NCBI GenBank assembly: GCA_900105225.1
Contig: LT629764.1
Location: forward strand, 2,559,501 to 2,623,500
Source of the DNA: Paenibacillaceae bacterium GAS479
Lineage (GTDB): Bacteria; Bacillota; Bacilli; Paenibacillales; Paenibacillaceae
Direction: 5' to 3'
DNA length: 64,000 nucleotides
Part shown: positions 49,385 through 61,537 of the stretch, piece by piece
Layout: every line of letters begins with the position of its first letter
How positions within the stretch are numbered: position 1 is the stretch's first letter
Translations under genes and position numbers: made by a program
Notes under the pieces: generated by a model
The model's database searches: none
The model's input: only the letters and a program-made list of their open reading frames with translations
Told to the model about the DNA's origin: nothing

Positions 49385-49681
49385 ATGGCAAAATCAAAAA
49401 TCGTATCGGCGGTTGGAGCGCGACGGTCGGACTCTTGGTCGTTTCAATATGCCGGAGGAAACTTTGATGGAAACTGGACGGTTTCGTTCGGCCCTCCGGG
49501 TTACGTCATGAGCACGGCTCTCAAGACCGGCGCGAATGTTTTTACCTGGACAGAAGATGGTAAGTATTACCGGCTGACATTCAAAAAAGGTGGGAAAATG
49601 CTGATTGGCTCCAACAATTTGGTGCTTTTGGGCAGACCACACCGAATTGTTCGTTTGTTAACCAGGAATGTTAAAAAATAA
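49385..49681 (+). CDS. Small protein of unknown family (98 aa), member 2
   Basis: ATG 49385 with AAGGATG upstream; GTG 49379 is an alternative. Paralogue of the preceding gene: SWSFQYAGGNFDGNWTVSFG, MSTALKTGANVF, YYRLTFKKGGKMLIGSNN, then a basic tail RIVRLLTRNVKK. Single beta domain of about 80 residues with no signal peptide. It lies 38 bases after member 1 and ends before a bidirectional terminator. Function unknown. Confidence 0.68.
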   Translation: MAKSKIVSAVGARRSDSWSFQYAGGNFDGNWTVSFGPPGYVMSTALKTGANVFTWTEDGKYYRLTFKKGGKMLIGSNNLVLLGRPHRIVRLLTRNVKK

Positions 49682-49714
49682 GGATTGGGGTAAACCCCAG
49701 TCAAGATAAATACA

Positions 49715-49750
49715 GAAGAACCGGTCCGTGCGGACCGGTTCGGTTTTCTG
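49715..49750. terminator. Bidirectional terminator
   Basis: AACCGGTCCG (49719-49728) pairs perfectly with CGGACCGGTT (49731-49740), two-base loop, followed by CGGTTTTC on the plus side and TTCTTCTGT on the minus side. It lies between convergent genes. Confidence 0.78.
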
Positions 49751-49759
49751 TAAAACAGG

Positions 49760-52678
49760 TTAGTAACCTCTTTTTTGCTTGCATGAGCCGCATTGGCGGC
49801 AAGGCTTTGTTGATTTGTTCTGCAGCTTGATCAGCACCCTCTTCAGTTGGGCCGAAATCTTCTTCAGCGCTCTTGCCTTGCGGGGTGATAAGAGTCTTTC
49901 CCGCGTCAGACGAACAATTTGCCGGTCCAGTTTGCAAAGCGTGATTTCGGCGCTTTTGTACCGACAGCGTCTGATCTGATGAATAAGCTTGTTCACCGTG
50001 AGCAGAAGAGGCTCGAGGCATGGATCGCATACCACCAGCTTTTTGAGCTCGGCGGCGAGCTTCAATGCTTCTGGGCAAGGAACGCAGCAGTTGCAAGGCT
50101 TAATAATTTCGATGATTTTGATGATTTTAATGATCTTCCCGTTTTTCCCCGGAGGACCTTCCTCTCCTTCCGGCCCCCGAAGCCCCCGAGGTCCATTTGG
50201 CCCGTTTGACCCGTTAGCACCGCGCGGGCCTTCCGGCCCTGTCGCACCAATCGCGCCGGTCGGTCCCGCCGCTCCATTTGCGCCTGCCGGCCCTGTAATC
50301 CCGGTCGTCCCGGTTACTCCGGTTGCACCCGTTGCGCCTGCCGGTCCCGCCGCTCCGTTCGGTCCGGAAGGTCCCGTCGTGCCGGTCGGCCCCGCCGGAC
50401 CAGTCGCGCCCGGTACCCCTGTAATTCCAGTCGTGCCCGTCGGCCCTTCCGTGCCCGTCGGTCCCGTGAACCCGGTTGGCCCCGTTGGTCCCGACGGCCC
50501 TGTAGGACCTGTAGCTCCAGTGCTTCCCGTCGTTCCGGTCGGTCCTTCCGGCCCCGTCGGTCCTGTCGATCCTGTCGGCCCTGTTGGCCCCGTTGGCCCG
50601 ACTTCAATGTCATCCAGAATTTTGGCGACGAATGCGTTTGGAAGCGCATTTGAGGTAGCTTGAAAAGGATTAACGGTGGGGAAATCCGTTGAGAAGGTCT
50701 GGCCTGCAATATAGGCGCTGCCAAAGGAGTCGGCAGCGATCGACTGGCCGATATCAGGTCCAGTGCCGCCCAAATAGGTGGAGTAAATAAATGACCCTGT
50801 GGGGTTAAATTTCGTAATGAACACATCGAAGGCCGGGAACGTTATTGTGGACTGAATCGGATTGAATAGTGGAAAATTCGTTGAACCCGTCGTTCCAGTG
50901 ACATAGGCATTTTCAAAAGGATCGGTTGCGATGCCATTGCCTATATCGTTGGAGCTACCGCCTAAATAGGTAGAATAGACGAGACTGCTGCCTGCTATAT
51001 TAATTTTAACGACAAAGGCGTCTTCAGCGCCGCCAAATGTCGGCTGGACGGCATTGAAGGTCGGAAAGTCCACTGATTGCGTGGTGCCCGTAACATAAAC
51101 ATTTTGCGCCAGATCCACTGCTATTCCATTGCCGACATCATTGTTGCTACCGCCTAGATAAGTGCTGTATACAAGCGCGCTTGCAGCGGTGTTGAACTTG
51201 GCGGCATAAGCATCGGTAGCGCCCCCTCCGAAGGTAGGGAAGATTCCATTTACAATCGGAAGTCCGCTCGCGGTTTGCCCGCTCAAGTATGCTTGCCCCA
51301 CATTGTCTACCGCAACCCCGGTTCCCGTATTGCCGTTAGGTCCGCTGAAGTAAGTGGAGTAAACAGCCGTACTGCCTACCGTGCTTAGCTGAGTAAGAAA
51401 AGCGGATGTAGCGCCCGCAGCGGTTACAGGGAAGGTCGGTTGAAGAACGCCTGCGGTTGTCGGGAAGTCTATCGAGTCCGTAGTCCCTGTAATAAAGGCA
51501 TTGCCAGCCGAGTTGACATCAATACCAAGGCCGGAGTCGGTCCCGCTGCCACCCAAATAAGTGGAATACAAAAGCGCGCTACCGGTGGGGTTGAATTTTG
51601 TTACAAATCCGTTTTGACCACCTGGAGCCGTGCTTATGAATGCATTAAAAGTGGGGAAATCTGTGGCGTTGGTAAACCCGGTCACATAGGCGTTGCCGGA
51701 AAGATCGACCGCGATGGAGCGGCCATCATTAACGCCGGTCCCACCCAAATAAGTGGAATAAACAAGCGTATTTCCAGCCGCACTGAACTTGGTGACAAAT
51801 GCATCGGAAGTTCCGACCAGACTGGTTTGAAACACTCCTACTGTCGTAGGGAAGTCTGCGGCCAGCGTCGTTCCAACTACATAAGCGCTGCCGCTGGAAT
51901 CGACGGTGATGCCATAGGCAATCGTGCTGGCTGTACCACCCAAGTAAGTGGAATAGGTCAGCGTTGGATCGATAACGAGAGCGAGTGCGGGATCGTAGCT
52001 TTCTTTTAGCTCGAATGCGATGCGATTGCCGGGCAGGACGGTATATCCGCCATCTATTTTCTTTTTCTCACCATTAAGCTCCTGATAAATAAAGGGAAGC
52101 TTAAGCGTCATAGAATGATCTTCAGCCGCGACAAGGAGATTCCCCGCTTCGTCGATCCGCAATTCGTCACAGCCTTCGAGCTGCAGCTGAATCAACTGGG
52201 GGTCGGCTCCTGGCGCCACAATAAAGTCGAACTCAAGCTGCTCCTCATTCTCATAAAACAGCATGTCGATCCCGGGATATAGGCCGGTATATTTAACTTG
52301 GCCGAAGGTGGGAACGTTCGTATGCCATTTAGAAGGATCGGATCCTTTAAAGTAGTTGTTTTTGTTCTCTAAAGGCTCCAACCCATCAATGGACGGATTG
52401 GGCTCGGCGTCCACAAAGTTCATGCGGAGGCTCCAGGCCTCGTACTGTTTCTGCTTGCTGGCAGGTTTCACCAAACTAGAAAGACGGTCCTCGCTATCTT
52501 CCATCAGCTTGGAGAATAGAAGGGCGATATGCGAAGGGGTAAAATAATAAGCGGAGTTAGAACCCCTTAAAAGGAAAGCGACTTGTGAATCCAACTGCCC
52601 TGCATTGTGCTCAAACACAGGATGAGTGCCGCGCAACTGCCGTATTCGGGCGGAGGGCTGCATGAATGGCTCGGTCAT
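49760..52678 (-). CDS. Seven-bladed SBBP propeller-collagen fibre protein, paralogue 1
   Basis: 972 residues with AGGAGG nine bases before ATG 52678. Residues about 20-235: globular domain found before SBBP repeats ([46 protein letters not shown]), DUF7948-like. Residues 239-688: seven SBBP repeats (YSTYLGG-x-DxGxGIAVD-GNAYVTG-DFPT). Residues 689-849: about 51 unbroken GXY triplets, mostly GPT/GTT/GAT. Residues 850-972: a strand [15 protein letters not shown] and a helical domain, with Cys clusters (CNCCVPC, CDPC, CRQCGSC) that suggest disulfide cross-linking. No signal peptide. Last gene of the minus-strand set. Confidence 0.85.
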   Translation of the reverse strand: MTEPFMQPSARIRQLRGTHPVFEHNAGQLDSQVAFLLRGSNSAYYFTPSHIALLFSKLMEDSEDRLSSLVKPASKQKQYEAWSLRMNFVDAEPNPSIDGLEPLENKNNYFKGSDPSKWHTNVPTFGQVKYTGLYPGIDMLFYENEEQLEFDFIVAPGADPQLIQLQLEGCDELRIDEAGNLLVAAEDHSMTLKLPFIYQELNGEKKKIDGGYTVLPGNRIAFELKESYDPALALVIDPTLTYSTYLGGTASTIAYGITVDSSGSAYVVGTTLAADFPTTVGVFQTSLVGTSDAFVTKFSAAGNTLVYSTYLGGTGVNDGRSIAVDLSGNAYVTGFTNATDFPTFNAFISTAPGGQNGFVTKFNPTGSALLYSTYLGGSGTDSGLGIDVNSAGNAFITGTTDSIDFPTTAGVLQPTFPVTAAGATSAFLTQLSTVGSTAVYSTYFSGPNGNTGTGVAVDNVGQAYLSGQTASGLPIVNGIFPTFGGGATDAYAAKFNTAASALVYSTYLGGSNNDVGNGIAVDLAQNVYVTGTTQSVDFPTFNAVQPTFGGAEDAFVVKINIAGSSLVYSTYLGGSSNDIGNGIATDPFENAYVTGTTGSTNFPLFNPIQSTITFPAFDVFITKFNPTGSFIYSTYLGGTGPDIGQSIAADSFGSAYIAGQTFSTDFPTVNPFQATSNALPNAFVAKILDDIEVGPTGPTGPTGSTGPTGPEGPTGTTGSTGATGPTGPSGPTGPTGFTGPTGTEGPTGTTGITGVPGATGPAGPTGTTGPSGPNGAAGPAGATGATGVTGTTGITGPAGANGAAGPTGAIGATGPEGPRGANGSNGPNGPRGLRGPEGEEGPPGKNGKIIKIIKIIEIIKPCNCCVPCPEALKLAAELKKLVVCDPCLEPLLLTVNKLIHQIRRCRYKSAEITLCKLDRQIVRLTRERLLSPRKARALKKISAQLKRVLIKLQNKSTKPCRQCGSCKQKRGY

Positions 52679-52793
52679 AGCTGTGCCTCCTAAAAATAGA
52701 CTTTTTACTATATATTCCTCATACCAAAGCTGGTAAGGGCGTCTGTCAAGGCGGGGACAAAATAGGCTGGTCGATGCGTTAGTTAAACGGCGG

Positions 52794-55640
52794 TTAAGCC
52801 TGCAATCGCATCAATTCATTCAGCAGTTTAGCTGCCAGATTCAAGAAGCGCTTGGCTTTAGAAGGGGAGATCTCGCCCTCATCGACGAGCCTTTTTAAAT
52901 AATCGATCAGCCTGCAAATGCTCATAATGGCTTCTTTAAAGTTACGACGTTTGATAAGGCGAGTGAACTTGCGGGCGGACGGAGCCAGGAAGCATAGGTA
53001 CGGATCTTCCGCCAAAGCGCATGCAAGCTTGCGGGCAAGCTTCAGAGCTTCATCATCGGGGCAGCAGCGATGCTTACGGCAAGGTTTGATAATTTTGATC
53101 GTTTCCACGATTTCGATAATTTTTCCGTTGCGGCCAGGAGGTCCTTCGGGTCCTTGAGGCCCTTGGGGCCCTCTTGGCCCGGGAGCTCCGCGCCGTCCCA
53201 TCGATCCGGTCGGTCCTCTGGCTCCGACTGGTCCCGTCGTGCCGGCCGCGCCAGCTGCGCCCGGAGTGCCAGCCGCGCCGACTGATCCAATCGCGCCGAT
53301 CGGCCCGGTGATGCCCGTAACGCCTGCCGTGCCCGGAGCGCCGGCTGCTCCGGGTAAGCCTATCGCTCCAGCTGGGCCAGCAAGCCCCGTTGCACCGGTG
53401 TTCCCTTGCGATCCGATGCCGCCGGTAATACTACCTGTGGCTCCTATCGCTCCGGTCGCTCCTGTTGGCCCAGTGTCGCCTGTCGGCCCTTCGACGCCAT
53501 CCGGCCCAGGTTCGCCGGGGCTTCCCGTCGGACCTGTCGCCCCCGTCGGTCCAGTCGGGCTAGGGCCTGTCGGCCCGGTCGGTCCGACCAAGGTTGTGTC
53601 CTCCAGCTGTGACACGAAGCCGCTCGAATCACCCGGCAAAGTCGCTTGGAAAGGATTTACGACAGGGAAGTCGGTCGAACTTGTCGCGCCCGCCACATAG
53701 GCGCTTCCAGAGGGAGACGCTGCTATTGCTTGCCCTATATCGACGCCATTGCCGCCAAGATAGGTAGAATAGATCAGTCCGCCGGTTGGATTAAACTTGA
53801 TGACAACAGCGGCATTGTTTCCCGCTTGAACTTGGAGCGGATCGGCCAGCGGGAAATCGAGCGAAAGGCTTTGTCCGGTGACATAAACGTTGCCAAAGTT
53901 GTCGGTAGCAACTCCGAAGCCGGTATCGTCCTGAGATCCTCCCAGATAAGTGGAGAAGATAAAGCTTGTGCCGGAAGCGTTGATTTTCGTTATGAACAGA
54001 TCCTGGCCGCCGCCGTTTGCCGCTTGAACCGGATTGAAGGTCGGAAAGTTAGTCGATTGCGTTAGGCCGGTAATCGATACGTTTTGCGCCAAATCAACCG
54101 TTATGGCCGTGCCTTCATCAATACCATTGCCTCCCAAGTAAGTGGAGTAGATTAAATTCTGCCCCGACGTATCGAATTTTGTGACGAAGGCATCGGTGAT
54201 TCCCCCGCCGAATGTAGGCTGAAGAGGAGCTTGCAGCGGCAGGCCGCCGGTCGTGTCTCCCGTTAGATAGGCTTGGAACATCGTGTCCACCGCCACTCCG
54301 GACCCTGATGTGGTATTAGAGGTGCCGCCGAAATAGGTCGAGTAGACGAGCGTGTTCCCTGCAGGGCTGAACTTGGTCAGAAAGGCGGCGGTTTGAGTGG
54401 AAGGAGTGGGCTGAAACGCATTCTGTACGGGGAAGTTATTTGAGAAGGTCATACCTGTCACATAGGCGCTTCCAGACGTATCCACGGCAATTGCGGTTCC
54501 GCTCTCCGTGTCGGAGCCGCCGAGGTAGGTGGAATAGACTAACGCTCCGCCGGTAGGACTGAACTTGGACACGAATACGGTCACATCGTTGTTAGGCTTT
54601 GTACTTTGAAAGGGATTAACGACTGGAAAGTTGGTCGATGAGGTGAGGCCGGTAATATAGGCGCTGCCTGACAAATCAACTGCGATGGCGGCTCCTTGAT
54701 CGTCGCCGCTGCCGCCCAGATAAGTGGAATAGACGAGCGCGCTTCCTGAGGCGTCCAGCTTGGTAACAAAAGCGTCTTCTATGCCGGAACGGCTGGGCTG
54801 GAAGGGCATTTGAGTTGGAAAGTTAGTCGAGGTTGTACGGCCGGTAATATAGGCATTGCCGCTTGCATCCAGAGCAATTCCCGTTGCGGATGACTCGCCG
54901 TTTCCGCCAAGGTAAGTCGAATAAGCCAATACGGGATCGATAATAAGCGGGGATGAACGGTCATACTCTTCTTGAACCTCAATGGCAATCCGAGTATCGC
55001 TGAGCTTCACGTAACCGCCGCGGACCTTTTTTCTCCCTTCTTCACTGTCCTGATATATAAAGGGAAGCTGCAACCGCACGGGAGACCCGTTGGTAACGGC
55101 AAGTAGATGTCCCTCCTCCTCCAGTTCAATGCGGTCGGCGCCCTCGAACTCCAGCACAATATTTGTTGCATCCGCTCCGGCAGACACGACGAAATCAAAT
55201 TCCAGGAGTCCATCCTTCTTATAAAAGACCAGATCAATCCCGGGATAAATACCGGCATAGGTGACTTTTCCGAAAGTAGGCACATCGGTAATCCATTTGG
55301 AAGGGTCGTTTCCTTGGTAATAATGGGTCACCGCTGTTTGGCGATCCAGGCCTTCCGGCTGAACGTCCGGCTGAGCTCCTGCAAAGTGCATGCGCAGTCC
55401 CCAGGATTCACGTTTGCCTAGTAGTGCTTTCGGCATCCGATTTTGCAGAGACGCGTCCTTGTTCTGCGGGCCTATGCGTCTACTGAATGTCATCGCCATA
55501 TAACCTGGCGTGAAAAAAATGGTTGAATCAAAGTCTCGCAGCATATAGGCAGCTTCCGGATACGTCTGTCCGATATTCTGCTCAAATACAAGCGAAGCCC
55601 CTCGTAGCAGTTGCAACGAAACGGGAGATTGAGCGTTCAT
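52794..55640 (-). CDS. Seven-bladed SBBP propeller-collagen fibre protein, paralogue 2
   Basis: 948 residues from ATG 55640 (GGAAGTG upstream; TTG 55655 is an alternative). Same order of domains as paralogue 1: N-terminal globular domain to about 235, seven SBBP repeats to about 680, collagen triplets to about 838 with two short breaks (GPSPTG and GSITGG), then [20 protein letters not shown] and a helical domain ([40 protein letters not shown]). It is closest to paralogue 3 and shares both collagen breaks with it. It has fewer Cys residues than paralogue 1. It lies 48 bases after paralogue 3. Confidence 0.85.
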   Translation of the reverse strand: MNAQSPVSLQLLRGASLVFEQNIGQTYPEAAYMLRDFDSTIFFTPGYMAMTFSRRIGPQNKDASLQNRMPKALLGKRESWGLRMHFAGAQPDVQPEGLDRQTAVTHYYQGNDPSKWITDVPTFGKVTYAGIYPGIDLVFYKKDGLLEFDFVVSAGADATNIVLEFEGADRIELEEEGHLLAVTNGSPVRLQLPFIYQDSEEGRKKVRGGYVKLSDTRIAIEVQEEYDRSSPLIIDPVLAYSTYLGGNGESSATGIALDASGNAYITGRTTSTNFPTQMPFQPSRSGIEDAFVTKLDASGSALVYSTYLGGSGDDQGAAIAVDLSGSAYITGLTSSTNFPVVNPFQSTKPNNDVTVFVSKFSPTGGALVYSTYLGGSDTESGTAIAVDTSGSAYVTGMTFSNNFPVQNAFQPTPSTQTAAFLTKFSPAGNTLVYSTYFGGTSNTTSGSGVAVDTMFQAYLTGDTTGGLPLQAPLQPTFGGGITDAFVTKFDTSGQNLIYSTYLGGNGIDEGTAITVDLAQNVSITGLTQSTNFPTFNPVQAANGGGQDLFITKINASGTSFIFSTYLGGSQDDTGFGVATDNFGNVYVTGQSLSLDFPLADPLQVQAGNNAAVVIKFNPTGGLIYSTYLGGNGVDIGQAIAASPSGSAYVAGATSSTDFPVVNPFQATLPGDSSGFVSQLEDTTLVGPTGPTGPSPTGPTGATGPTGSPGEPGPDGVEGPTGDTGPTGATGAIGATGSITGGIGSQGNTGATGLAGPAGAIGLPGAAGAPGTAGVTGITGPIGAIGSVGAAGTPGAAGAAGTTGPVGARGPTGSMGRRGAPGPRGPQGPQGPEGPPGRNGKIIEIVETIKIIKPCRKHRCCPDDEALKLARKLACALAEDPYLCFLAPSARKFTRLIKRRNFKEAIMSICRLIDYLKRLVDEGEISPSKAKRFLNLAAKLLNELMRLQA

Positions 55641-55688
55641 TCCTTTCACTTCCAATCGTCTCGATTAGCCATACGGAGCAATTCCAGT

Positions 55689-58544
55689 CTAATTTTCCTG
55701 GCAGCTCAGTTTCATAAGCTCGTTAAGCAAAAAGGCTGAGACCTTCAGCATCGTTTTACCTTTTTTGGTGGAGATTTCACCATGTTCCACAAGCTCCTGT
55801 AGATGGTTCTTCAGCTTGCATAGGGACATCATCGCGGTCTTGAAGCTACGCCGCTTGATGAGTCTGGCGATGTCCCGGATGGAAGGGAGAAGGTGGCAGA
55901 GGTTCAGATCCGCATTGGCCATTCGCTTGAGCTTGCGCACCAAGTCCAATGCTTCAGCATCGTGGCGGTAGGCATGTTTGCGGCAAGGTTTAATAATTTT
56001 GATCGTTTCCACGATTTCGATAATTTTGCCGTTGCGGCCAGGAGGCCCTTCGGGTCCTTGCGCCCCCTGCGGCCCTCTTGGCCCGGAAGCTCCGGGGCGT
56101 CCCGTCGGTCCGATCGGCCCTCTGACACCGGCCGATCCTGTCGTGCCGACCACGCCAGCGGCCCCCGGCTCGCCAGCGGCACCGATCGGACCTATCGCGC
56201 CGATCGGCCCAGTGAGGCCCGTAACGCCTGCCGGGCCCGGAGTGCCGGCTGCTCCGGGCAAGCCGACTGCTCCGGCTGGCCCAGCTAGCCCTGTCGCACC
56301 GGTGTTCCCTTGCGATCCGATGATGCCGCCGGTAATACTGGCTGCTCCTGTTGCGCCGGTCATTCCTATCGGCCCGGTGTCGCCGGTCGGCCCTTCGGCC
56401 CCATCCGGCCCAGGTTCGCCGGGGCTTCCCGTCGGCCCCGTCGCTCCCGTTGGCCCTGTCGGGCTAGGTCCGGTCGGTCCGGTTGGCCCAACCAAGGTGT
56501 TGTCCGCCAGCTGCGAGATGAAGCCGCTTGGTGAGCCTGGCAGATTAGCTTGAAAAGGATTTACGACGGGGAAGTCGGTAGAGGTTGTTCCGCCAGCCAC
56601 ATAGGCACTTCCGGAAGGGGAAGCCGCTATCGCTTGACCGACGTCTCCGCCGGTTCCGCCGAGAAAAGTGGAGTAGATAAAGGCTCCGGTCGGATTAAAT
56701 TTAACGATAACGGCATTGGCTGTTCCCGTGAGAGTGCTCTGGAGCGGGTTAGCAAGCGGGAAGTCGGGTGAAGCACTGTCCCCCGTAACATACACATTGC
56801 CGAAGGTATCGGTGGCAATTCCAAAGCTGTTATCGTCCTGGCTGCCTCCCAAGTAGGTAGAGAAAATAAAACCTGTGCCGGAGGCGTTGACTTTGGTTAC
56901 GAAAAAATCATTTCCACCCCCCAGAGCCGCTTGAACGGGATTAAAGGTTGGGAAATTAGTGGACGTCGTCATGCCGACAACCGAGACATTTTCGGCCAGA
57001 TCAACGGTAATGCCCTGGCCCAATTCCTGACCGCTTCCTCCGAGATAGGTGGAATAGATTACATTCGCACCGGAAGCATCAAACTTGGCGATAAAAGCAT
57101 CATTGCTGCCTCCGCCGTAGACGGGCTGCAAAGGGTTTACAAGCGTCAGATTACCGGTGGTAAAACCCGTTAAATACGCTTGGTCTGAGGTATCCACCGC
57201 AACGCCTGCACCCTCAGTCGCACTGATCGTAATATTTCCGCCAAAGAAGGTGGAATAAACGAGCGTATTCCCAACTGGACTGAATTTTGTCAAAAAAGCA
57301 TTGGCGATCCCAATAGGCGTAGGTTGGTAGGCATTCAGCGTAGGAAAATCCGGAGAGGTAGTCAGACCGGTTACATAGGCGCTACCCACCGAGTCGACAG
57401 CAATTCCGAGTCCTGCATCCTGATTGACGCCGCCCAAGTAAGTGGAGTAAGCAAGTGTCCCGCCGGAGGCGTCGAACTTGGTCACAAAGGCGTTTGTAGT
57501 ACCAGGGGGGACAGCCTGAAAGGCGTTGGCCAGCGGGAAATCGGTCGAGGTTGTGGATCCAGTGACATAGGCGTTTCCGGAAAAATCCACCGCAATGCCT
57601 CTTCCCTGATCGTCACCACTGCCGCCCAGATAGGTGGAATAAACGAGCGTGCTGCCCGAAGGAGCCAGCTTCGTCACGAACGCGTCATTAGCGCCGCCTG
57701 CATAGGTGGACTGAAAAGGCACTTGGGTTGGAAAATCCAACGACGTCGTCAACCCGGTAACATAGGCGTTGCCACTCGCGTCTAAGGCAATTCCGAATGC
57801 ATCCGTCGTTGCGCTTCCGCCAAGATAAGTCGAATAGGTCAGGACAGGGTCAATAATGAGCGGAGCCGAACGGTCATACTCATCTTCTACTTGAATCGCG
57901 ATTCTGGTGTCGCTCAGCTTGACATAACCGCCGCCAACTTTTCGGTTCCTATTATCCTGATAAATAAAAGGCGGTTTCAGCCGGAGAGGCTGACCATTTG
58001 TCACAACAAGCAGATGGCCGTCCTCTTCGACTTCGATCCCATGGGAGCCTTCGAATTCCAGTGCAATATTCGCTGCATCAGCACCGGCGGATACGATGAA
58101 ATCAAATTCCAGAAGCCCGTTGTTTATATAAAATACGAGTTCGATGCCGGGGTAGATGTCCGAATAGCTTACTTTTTCAAAAGTCGGAACATCGGTAATC
58201 CACTTGGAGGGATCATTTCCGCGGTAATAGTGAGTCACGGCTTTTTGCGGATAGAGTCCTTCCGGAGAAACGTCAGACCGGGCTTCGGTAAAGCGCATGC
58301 GCAGTCCCCAGCTTTCCCACTCGTTTGACGTCGGAAATGAAAAGGGAGTCGTTTTGTCATTTTTTTTGATGCATTTGCTGAATGTCATGGCCATATAGGC
58401 GGGAGTGAAATAAAAGGCAGAATCGATTCCCTTCAGTAAATAAGCTACTTCCGGATGCGTTTGCCCGATATTTTGCTCGAATACATACAATCCGCCTTGA
58501 ATCAACTTTATGGAGGGGGAGGATAGCTTTTCAGGGCTATTCAT
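55689..58544 (-). CDS. Seven-bladed SBBP propeller-collagen fibre protein, paralogue 3
   Basis: 951 residues. ATG 58544 is the start, with AAAGGAGTGA upstream inside the end of paralogue 4; the frame extends further but only by overlapping that gene. N-terminal globular domain ([20 protein letters not shown]), seven SBBP repeats, collagen from about 683 to 838 with the same GPSPTG and SITGG breaks as paralogue 2, then the [15 protein letters not shown] strand and helical domain ([20 protein letters not shown]). It starts four bases after the stop of paralogue 4, so translation is probably coupled. Confidence 0.85.
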   Translation of the reverse strand: MNSPEKLSSPSIKLIQGGLYVFEQNIGQTHPEVAYLLKGIDSAFYFTPAYMAMTFSKCIKKNDKTTPFSFPTSNEWESWGLRMRFTEARSDVSPEGLYPQKAVTHYYRGNDPSKWITDVPTFEKVSYSDIYPGIELVFYINNGLLEFDFIVSAGADAANIALEFEGSHGIEVEEDGHLLVVTNGQPLRLKPPFIYQDNRNRKVGGGYVKLSDTRIAIQVEDEYDRSAPLIIDPVLTYSTYLGGSATTDAFGIALDASGNAYVTGLTTSLDFPTQVPFQSTYAGGANDAFVTKLAPSGSTLVYSTYLGGSGDDQGRGIAVDFSGNAYVTGSTTSTDFPLANAFQAVPPGTTNAFVTKFDASGGTLAYSTYLGGVNQDAGLGIAVDSVGSAYVTGLTTSPDFPTLNAYQPTPIGIANAFLTKFSPVGNTLVYSTFFGGNITISATEGAGVAVDTSDQAYLTGFTTGNLTLVNPLQPVYGGGSNDAFIAKFDASGANVIYSTYLGGSGQELGQGITVDLAENVSVVGMTTSTNFPTFNPVQAALGGGNDFFVTKVNASGTGFIFSTYLGGSQDDNSFGIATDTFGNVYVTGDSASPDFPLANPLQSTLTGTANAVIVKFNPTGAFIYSTFLGGTGGDVGQAIAASPSGSAYVAGGTTSTDFPVVNPFQANLPGSPSGFISQLADNTLVGPTGPTGPSPTGPTGATGPTGSPGEPGPDGAEGPTGDTGPIGMTGATGAASITGGIIGSQGNTGATGLAGPAGAVGLPGAAGTPGPAGVTGLTGPIGAIGPIGAAGEPGAAGVVGTTGSAGVRGPIGPTGRPGASGPRGPQGAQGPEGPPGRNGKIIEIVETIKIIKPCRKHAYRHDAEALDLVRKLKRMANADLNLCHLLPSIRDIARLIKRRSFKTAMMSLCKLKNHLQELVEHGEISTKKGKTMLKVSAFLLNELMKLSCQEN

Positions 58545-58548
58545 CGTG

Positions 58549-61440
58549 TCACTCCTTTTCGTCAGCGCTGATTCGGATCGGTTTCGGTCGGTTGCAGAGC
58601 AACATAAGCTCATTAAGCAGGCAGGCCGAAAGGCGTAGCAGTTTTTTTCCTTTACGAGAGGGGATTTCTCCTTCTTTTATGAGGTTTTTAATATGCTCGA
58701 TCAACTGGCAGAAGGATCTCATCGCACTTTTGTAGGCTTTGCGTTTAATGAACCCCGTAATTCTGGTTATCTGGGAGGTAAGATAACAGAGCTCATCATC
58801 GTCCCGCAGCATTCTTTCGAGCTTGCGGAGCAGTGCAAGGGCTTCGGCATTGGTTTTCCTGCCCCGACGTTTGCAAGGTTTGACGATTTTGATCGTCTCC
58901 ACGATTTTAATAATTTTCCCGTTGCGTCCTGGCGGGCCTTCGGGTCCTTTAGCACCCCTTGGCCCGGCAGGACCAGCGATGCCCGCGGGTCCAACCGGTC
59001 CCGTCGGTCCGATCGGACCGGGCGTACCGGGAGAACCGGTCAATCCAGCTGCGCCTGCAAGCCCTGCTGGCCCGACTGCGCCGGCTATTCCGGCCACTCC
59101 AGTAACTCCAGTAACACCTGCCGCGCCAATGGCGCCTGCAGGACCGGCGGGTCCAATTGCTCCTGTCGGTCCAGTCGACCCAGCCGTTACACCAGTCGCC
59201 CCTTGAGGCCCGGTTGTGCCTATACCGGTAGGTCCTGTCACTCCCGTAGCTCCGGTTGTACCTGTTGGCCCTGCCGGCCCAGTCGGCCCGTCCGGGCCGA
59301 GGCCTGAGCTTCCCGTTGGTCCAGTCGCGCCGGTTGGCCCTGCCGGTCCTGCTGGTCCCGCCGGCCCCGTAGGTCCGACTTGGGTGGTATCTTCGAATTT
59401 GGACACAAATGCGCTTTGTAAACCTGGGGCCGGCTGATTATTTTGGAACGGATTGACCAAAGGGAAGTCGTTCGAGGAGGTCAACCCGGTGACATAAGCG
59501 CTTCCGAAAGCATCCGATGTGATCGCCGTTCCTTGATTGTTGTTATCCCCACCCAAATAGGTGGAATAAATGAGAGCCGGGTTTGAATTAAGCTTGGTTA
59601 CAAAGGCGCTTGCGCTCCCGAACAGCGTGCTTTGGAACGGATTGGCCAAAGGAAAGTTGGTTGAAGCCGACCAACCGGTAACATAGGCGTTGCCTAGATT
59701 ATCAGCCGAGATTCCGCCCCCCTGATCGTTGTCGCTGCCTCCCAAATATGTCGAATAGATCAGCGTTCCGCTTGGTCCCAGCTTGCTTACAAAAGCGTCG
59801 TTAAGACCGCCGTTAGCGGGCTGAATGGCAGCGAGAACAGGGAAATTCAGAGAATTTGTATAACCAGTCACATAGGCGTTGCCGCTCATATCCGTTGCGA
59901 CGCCTGTTCCGTAATCGGCTTGGGTGCCCCCAAGATAAGTCGAATAGATCACGCTGGTAACAGAGCCGACTGTAGCAAACTTGACGACATAGGCGTCGCT
60001 GGTACCGCCGCTGAAGGACGGCTGAAAAGGATTGACGGTAGGGAAATTAACATTCGTTGATCCTGCTGCATAAAATTGCCCGTAGCGGTCGACTGCAATA
60101 GCGGCCCCGTTGGTGAAGACGGTTCCGCTTAGATAAGTGGAGTACAGCAGAGCGTTTCCCGCTGCATTAAGCTTGGTTACAAAGGCCGTGTTGACTGCGA
60201 AAAATGAGCTTTGGAACGGGTTCACCAACGGAAAGTTGCTTGATAGCGTTGTTCCCGTAATGTAAGTGACACCTGTAATGTCGACAGCGATGCCGTTTCC
60301 GATATCGACATCGTTTCCGCCCAGATAGGTCGAGAACAGCAGGATGCCGCCGGTAGGATCGAGCTTGCTAACAAAGGCGTTTGTTGAAGGGGGAGGGGTT
60401 GTTTGGAAAGCACCGGAAGTTGTCGGAAAGTCCATGGAATCCGTATACCCGGTTACATAGGCATTGTTGAACGCATCAACCGCGATTGCATTTCCGGAAT
60501 CAAGATCGCTGCCGCCCAGATAGGTGGAATAAAGCAGCGTGTTTCCGGCCGGAGAGAATTTGCTAACCACGACGTCTGAACCGCCTGCCAGTGTTCCCTG
60601 AATCGGGCCCAGAGTTGGATAGTCCGTGGCAAAAGTAAGCCCCGTCACATAGGCACTGCCGGAGGCATCTACCGCAATGCCAAGTCCAGTCGTAACGTCG
60701 CTGCCTCCGAGATAGGTAGAATAGGTCAATACCGGATCAATTATTAGCGGGAGGGAGTCATCATAAGTTGAAGCGGGTTCGAATCCAATCCGGCGTTTAT
60801 TCCGAACAACATATCCGCCCTTAATCTGAACCTGCCTTCTCTGCTCATCCATCTGGTAAATAAACGGCTTCCGTAAACAGATGGTTTGCTCGTTTACCCC
60901 AGCATGAAAGTTGCCTTCCGCATCAATCCGCAGCCAATCCGTTCCTTCAAATTCCAAAGCGATTTGTCGCCAATCGGCCCCGGGAGCAACGATAAAGTCG
61001 AATTCCAGCTGGGAATCCTTGAGATAGAACAACATATCGATTCCAGGATAAAGACCGGTATATTTTATTTTCTTGAACGTCTGTATGCCGGTACGCCATT
61101 TGTTTGCATCCCGCCCGACAAAATAGTTTTTAATTCCGTCCAGAAGGTTGCAGCCCTCTATCCGCGTTTTCGGGCTAGCGCCGATAAAACTCATGCGAAG
61201 GCCCCAGGCTTCCCATTGGATCCGGGATAAAGAAGATGCATCGTACGCCGGTTCGCCGGTATGCAATGGTTTGCCGAATATCATATCGGCATGCGCGGGG
61301 GTGAAGTAAAAGGTTGAATCCTGACCTCTTAGAAGATAGGCAACCTGCGGGTCTGATTGTCCCACATTATGCTCGAACACAGGTTGATTAGGATGAACCG
61401 GCCTGATTCGAGCTGATGGCTCTATTGACGATGCATTCAT
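58549..61440 (-). CDS. Seven-bladed SBBP propeller-collagen fibre protein, paralogue 4
   Basis: 963 residues with AGGAGG before ATG 61440. The N-terminus shares PSARIR with paralogue 1 ([20 protein letters not shown]). Seven SBBP repeats run from about 240 to 685; collagen from about 687 to 843 is rich in GPA/GAA and broken three times ([18 protein letters not shown]). Then [20 protein letters not shown] and the helical domain ([40 protein letters not shown]). Its last codons hold the ribosome binding site of paralogue 3. It follows the first beta-helix gene by 97 bases. Confidence 0.85.
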   Translation of the reverse strand: MNASSIEPSARIRPVHPNQPVFEHNVGQSDPQVAYLLRGQDSTFYFTPAHADMIFGKPLHTGEPAYDASSLSRIQWEAWGLRMSFIGASPKTRIEGCNLLDGIKNYFVGRDANKWRTGIQTFKKIKYTGLYPGIDMLFYLKDSQLEFDFIVAPGADWRQIALEFEGTDWLRIDAEGNFHAGVNEQTICLRKPFIYQMDEQRRQVQIKGGYVVRNKRRIGFEPASTYDDSLPLIIDPVLTYSTYLGGSDVTTGLGIAVDASGSAYVTGLTFATDYPTLGPIQGTLAGGSDVVVSKFSPAGNTLLYSTYLGGSDLDSGNAIAVDAFNNAYVTGYTDSMDFPTTSGAFQTTPPPSTNAFVSKLDPTGGILLFSTYLGGNDVDIGNGIAVDITGVTYITGTTLSSNFPLVNPFQSSFFAVNTAFVTKLNAAGNALLYSTYLSGTVFTNGAAIAVDRYGQFYAAGSTNVNFPTVNPFQPSFSGGTSDAYVVKFATVGSVTSVIYSTYLGGTQADYGTGVATDMSGNAYVTGYTNSLNFPVLAAIQPANGGLNDAFVSKLGPSGTLIYSTYLGGSDNDQGGGISADNLGNAYVTGWSASTNFPLANPFQSTLFGSASAFVTKLNSNPALIYSTYLGGDNNNQGTAITSDAFGSAYVTGLTSSNDFPLVNPFQNNQPAPGLQSAFVSKFEDTTQVGPTGPAGPAGPAGPTGATGPTGSSGLGPDGPTGPAGPTGTTGATGVTGPTGIGTTGPQGATGVTAGSTGPTGAIGPAGPAGAIGAAGVTGVTGVAGIAGAVGPAGLAGAAGLTGSPGTPGPIGPTGPVGPAGIAGPAGPRGAKGPEGPPGRNGKIIKIVETIKIVKPCKRRGRKTNAEALALLRKLERMLRDDDELCYLTSQITRITGFIKRKAYKSAMRSFCQLIEHIKNLIKEGEIPSRKGKKLLRLSACLLNELMLLCNRPKPIRISADEKE

Positions 61441-61537
61441 GGCTGCGCCTCCTGACTAAAGAACGTGATCTATTATTGTATCGATTCCGCTAAAGGCAGG
61501 TCCGGGCATGTGCCATGCCGGGACAGAATTAGGCTTA

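Noticed and set aside
49989-50663. Pro/Val-rich open frames on the plus strand opposite the collagen-coding regions (also at 53239, 55978, 58823).
   Set aside because: They are antisense shadows of GXY triplets: a repetitive GGN-CCN-ACN code leaves the opposite strand open. They have no ribosome binding sites.
49760-61440. Regular DNA periodicity that at first glance resembles a repeat array or CRISPR.
   Set aside because: The period follows codons: 9-bp steps from collagen triplets and about 190-bp steps from SBBP blades. There are no identical direct repeats with unique spacers.
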